Source of the DNA: CAYJAD01 sp964370015
Lineage (GTDB): Bacteria; Desulfobacterota; Desulfovibrionia; Desulfovibrionales; Desulfovibrionaceae
Direction: 5' to 3'
Assembly: GCA_964370015.1 (NCBI GenBank)
Contig: CAYJHD010000001.1
Location: forward strand, 1 to 64,000
Length of the DNA: 64,000 nucleotides
Part shown: piece after piece, positions 61,519 to 64,000 of the stretch
Layout: every line of letters starts with the position of its first letter
How positions within the stretch are numbered: the stretch's first letter is position 1
Made by a program: the position numbers and the translations under genes
The notes under the pieces: generated by a model
The model's input: the letters and a program-made list of their open reading frames with translations, nothing else
Database searches by the model: none
Told to the model about the DNA's origin: nothing

Positions 61519-63861
61519 ATGACCACATACGCACCAGAAACCTTTATAGTTGGGAAAAACCAAAGCAAGCATGATGCCCTGCTCAAAGCAACAGGGCAAA
61601 TGCAATATACCGGAGATATGACCTTCCCCGATATGTTGCATTGTAAAGTGCTGCGCAGTCCCCACGCCCATGCCCTTGTGAAGAGCATTGACGTTTCCGA
61701 GGCTCTTGCCATGGAAGGCGTTGTTGATGTTATCACACATGACGATTGTCCTAAAATTTTAAGCATGCACCAATTTCTGCACGTGCCAGAAATCATGTAC
61801 TATGACAGCTACATTTTAGAAAATCATGCCCGTCACGTGGGTGACCGCATAGCCGCCGTGGCCGCGGAAAGCGAAGAAATTGCCTTGGCAGCTTTGAAAA
61901 AAATCAAGGTGGAATATGAAATTCTCCCTTGCGCTGTGACACCAGAGCAAGCCCTTGCCGAAAATGCTCCGCAAATTCACCATGAAGCTCGTCGCGGCGA
62001 TAAGCCCGTGGAGTTCAATGGTAGCAATATCCTTGAAACCAAGGACGTAAGCATTGGTGATACGGATAAATGCTTTGCAGAGTCCGACACCATCATTGAG
62101 CGTACCTACAAAACTTCTCGTCCAAACCCAGCCATGCTTGAGCGCACTTGCGTCATAGCCAAGAAGCGTTTGGACGGACGCATTGATATGTGGGCCACAT
62201 CCCAAGGTATTCATGCCATGCGCATGAACGTTTCCCATTCCTTGGGCGTGCCCGTGAGCAAAATCAATTGCAACAGAATGTACCTTGGCGGTGCCTTTGG
62301 TGCGCACATCCACACTGGCTTCATTGAAAACATCGCCGCTCTGCTCACCATGCGTACCGGTCGCCCTGTGCGCTGCGAAAAGAGCCGTGAAGAAATCTTC
62401 ATGTCTTGTGGACGTCACCCCATGATTCTTAAGCTTCGTGTGGGCTTCTTAAAAGACGGCACCATGAAGGCTTTCCACGTGGACGTCACCGACGACACCG
62501 GCGGCTATGCTTTCTCCGGTAGCTCCAAGCTTTCTTTATCTTGTGGCTTTTCCATGTCCATGTACAAGTCTGAAAGCTTGCGCATGACGGGTCGCTCCAT
62601 TTACACCAACACGCCTCCCATGTCTGCCATGCGCGGCGCGGGTAACCCCCAAGCCAACTGGGCCGTGGAAAGCTTCATGAACGAAGCGGCCAAAGAGCTG
62701 AACATCGACCCCATTGCCTTGCGCATGAAGAACAACCTTGGCGTGGGCGATATCTTCTACGGTCAAGGCCCAGATGTGCGCGCACGCATTCAAAGCTGTG
62801 GAACTCCGGAGCTTTTAGCCGTGGGCGCAGCCAAAATTGGCTGGGAAGAGCGCAAAAAAATCAACCGCACACCGTATCCTGATAAGCCATGGATTAAGCG
62901 CGGCATTGGTTTTGCTCGTGGTTTCCACACCTCAGGTTGCGGTTCTGAAAAGCCCAACCGCTACATCATCGACCATAGCGCATGCTTCTTGAAAATGAAC
63001 GAAGACGGCACAGCTCAGCTCATGAACTCTTGTGCTGACCTTGGCACAGGCGTGCTTTCTGCACACCAAGCCATTGTTGCCGAAACATTGGGTATCAGCT
63101 TTGACCAAGTCATTGTGAACCTTGGCGACACCGACACCACACCTTTTGACGGTCCCACCCACGCCAGCCGTGGTTTGTATGGTTCCGGTCAAGCTGTGCA
63201 TGCCGCCGCCAAGAAAATCCGCGTGAAGCTTTTGGAATGGGCCGCTCGTTTCCTTTCTTGCGGTACAGAAGACATTGAGCTTCGCAACAATCAGGCTTAT
63301 TTCCATAATGATCCTAGCCGTTGCGTTTCCATTGCAGACATTGTATCCACCGCGCACTTCAGCGGTTGGGGCACAGCCACTGCAGAAGCTGCGGTTCGTC
63401 CCAATTGTTGTCCTCCTCACTTCGTGGTTATCTTCATCGAAGCCGATGTGGACACCCACACAGGTAAAGTGGACGTGGTTCGCGCCATCAGTGGCGTGGA
63501 TACCGGCACTCCCATCAACCTGCTCAACGTGGAAGGACAAATGGAAGGCGGTATGCATATGGGCCTTGGTTTTGCGCTCATGGAAGACGCGCTCATTGAC
63601 CCAGAAAATGGCCACTTGCTCAATGCAAACTTTGCCGACTATAAAATGTTGACCATGCAAGACATGCCACGTGTGGAAAAGTTCTTAGCCAATATCTATG
63701 AACCTTCCGGCCCCTTTGGTGCCAAGGCCATTGGCGAAGGCGTAACCAACCCCATTGCCGCCGCCGTGGCCGACGCCATTGACGACGCTGTGGGTGTACG
63801 CATTCGTGATTTGCCCTGCTCGCCAGAAAAAATCCTTAAAGCACTAAACGTTCTTGCATAA
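61519..63861 (+). CDS. molybdenum subunit of hydroxylase (operon 2, second)
   Basis: A 780-residue paralogue of the preceding gene, 14 bp downstream. The glycine loop is GGAFGAH (257-263) instead of GGGFGG, and AFRG is replaced by AMRGAG (M371-R372), while GAKAIGE keeps catalytic E740. This suggests a different substrate pocket. It could share the upstream FAD/iron-sulfur subunits or use the FAD subunit that starts at 63873. Confidence 0.9.
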   Translation: MTTYAPETFIVGKNQSKHDALLKATGQMQYTGDMTFPDMLHCKVLRSPHAHALVKSIDVSEALAMEGVVDVITHDDCPKILSMHQFLHVPEIMYYDSYILENHARHVGDRIAAVAAESEEIALAALKKIKVEYEILPCAVTPEQALAENAPQIHHEARRGDKPVEFNGSNILETKDVSIGDTDKCFAESDTIIERTYKTSRPNPAMLERTCVIAKKRLDGRIDMWATSQGIHAMRMNVSHSLGVPVSKINCNRMYLGGAFGAHIHTGFIENIAALLTMRTGRPVRCEKSREEIFMSCGRHPMILKLRVGFLKDGTMKAFHVDVTDDTGGYAFSGSSKLSLSCGFSMSMYKSESLRMTGRSIYTNTPPMSAMRGAGNPQANWAVESFMNEAAKELNIDPIALRMKNNLGVGDIFYGQGPDVRARIQSCGTPELLAVGAAKIGWEERKKINRTPYPDKPWIKRGIGFARGFHTSGCGSEKPNRYIIDHSACFLKMNEDGTAQLMNSCADLGTGVLSAHQAIVAETLGISFDQVIVNLGDTDTTPFDGPTHASRGLYGSGQAVHAAAKKIRVKLLEWAARFLSCGTEDIELRNNQAYFHNDPSRCVSIADIVSTAHFSGWGTATAEAAVRPNCCPPHFVVIFIEADVDTHTGKVDVVRAISGVDTGTPINLLNVEGQMEGGMHMGLGFALMEDALIDPENGHLLNANFADYKMLTMQDMPRVEKFLANIYEPSGPFGAKAIGEGVTNPIAAAVADAIDDAVGVRIRDLPCSPEKILKALNVLA

Positions 63862-63872
63862 TGGAGTTTGGT

Positions 63873-64000
63873 ATGCATTCCCTAGAGTTTTATACCCCAA
63901 ATACAGTAGAAGAAGCCTGCACGCTCTTACAAGAGCTGGGCTCCAAAGCCACCGTTCTTGCCGGCGGTACCGACGTTGTCATGCGTCACAACAAAGGCAT
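63873..64000 (+). CDS. FAD-binding subunit of molybdenum hydroxylase (3' partial)
   Basis: ATG 63873 follows TGGAGTTTGGT. The visible 42 residues start MHSLEFYTPNTVEEACTLL and include VLAGGTDVVMR, the first FAD loop. The gene runs off the window. It indicates a further set of hydroxylase subunits beyond the edge. Confidence 0.9.
   Translation, partial: MHSLEFYTPNTVEEACTLLQELGSKATVLAGGTDVVMRHNKG

Overview
The window looks like chromosome of a sulfite/sulfate-reducing Desulfovibrionaceae-type bacterium (Desulfobacterota) of moderate GC. The supporting genes are a Desulfovibrio-style short flavodoxin, a 481-residue outer-membrane porin of the homotrimeric Desulfovibrio type, a EutJ microcompartment chaperone, aspartase with a Dcu carrier and a soluble-type fumarate reductase, and a large molybdenum-hydroxylase region. 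The species is not identified.

Region 1 (1-6.6 kb) is the end of a mobile-element backbone: a Cas4-like PD-(D/E)XK nuclease, a ParDE-type toxin-antitoxin pair, and an AAA+ (with WGR domain) / DUF3150 / VWA (with HESAH motif) gene set. Several very small ORFs with good ribosome binding sites follow. Region 2 (6.6-25.7 kb) is an accessory, defence-like island, nearly all on the minus strand. It holds PD-(D/E)XK proteins, a divergent FtsZ/tubulin-like protein with a DUF2628 membrane protein, a papain-like protease with an acidic partner, a tandem AAA+ ATPase, a metallo-beta-lactamase/nuclease pair, an ankyrin protein cassette, and a pair of DUF262 (GmrSD-type) proteins. Two WYL-domain regulators lie inside it. 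Four copies of one dyad, ATCGTTYC-N7-GGAAYGAT, lie before four different operons, which suggests a WYL-controlled regulon. The island ends at the 3' end of a tRNA-Pro gene (26160-26236). Tandem direct repeats beside it look like integrase arm sites, so the tRNA is the probable attachment site.

Region 3 (26.5-46 kb) is host chromosome. It starts with a compact DNA-damage operon umuD-umuC-ogt-alkD-DUF1848. DUF4125/DUF4037, dcu-aspA, a MipA-like protein, a sodium-dependent (SNF) transporter, eutJ, fumarate reductase-like subunits, a stand-alone adhesin N-terminal module, flavodoxin and porin follow. AspA, Dcu and the FrdAB-like pair together suggest conversion of aspartate to fumarate and its reduction to succinate.

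Region 4 (46-64 kb) is a molybdenum-hydroxylase/purine region. It has mocA-yqeB-yqeC (molybdopterin cytosine dinucleotide and selenium-cofactor maturation), two YjiH-type membrane proteins, at least two complete sets of hydroxylase subunits plus an extra molybdenum subunit and the start of another FAD subunit, a DMT exporter and an M20 allantoate/ureido hydrolase. This suggests anaerobic use of purines or related N-heterocycles by selenium-dependent hydroxylases.

Two families of short dispersed repeats occur in intergenic DNA. One copy supplies the last codons and stop of the M20 gene. The best candidate for an undescribed system is the five-gene FtsZ-like/DUF2628 operon (8.4-11.8 kb) under the shared WYL operator.
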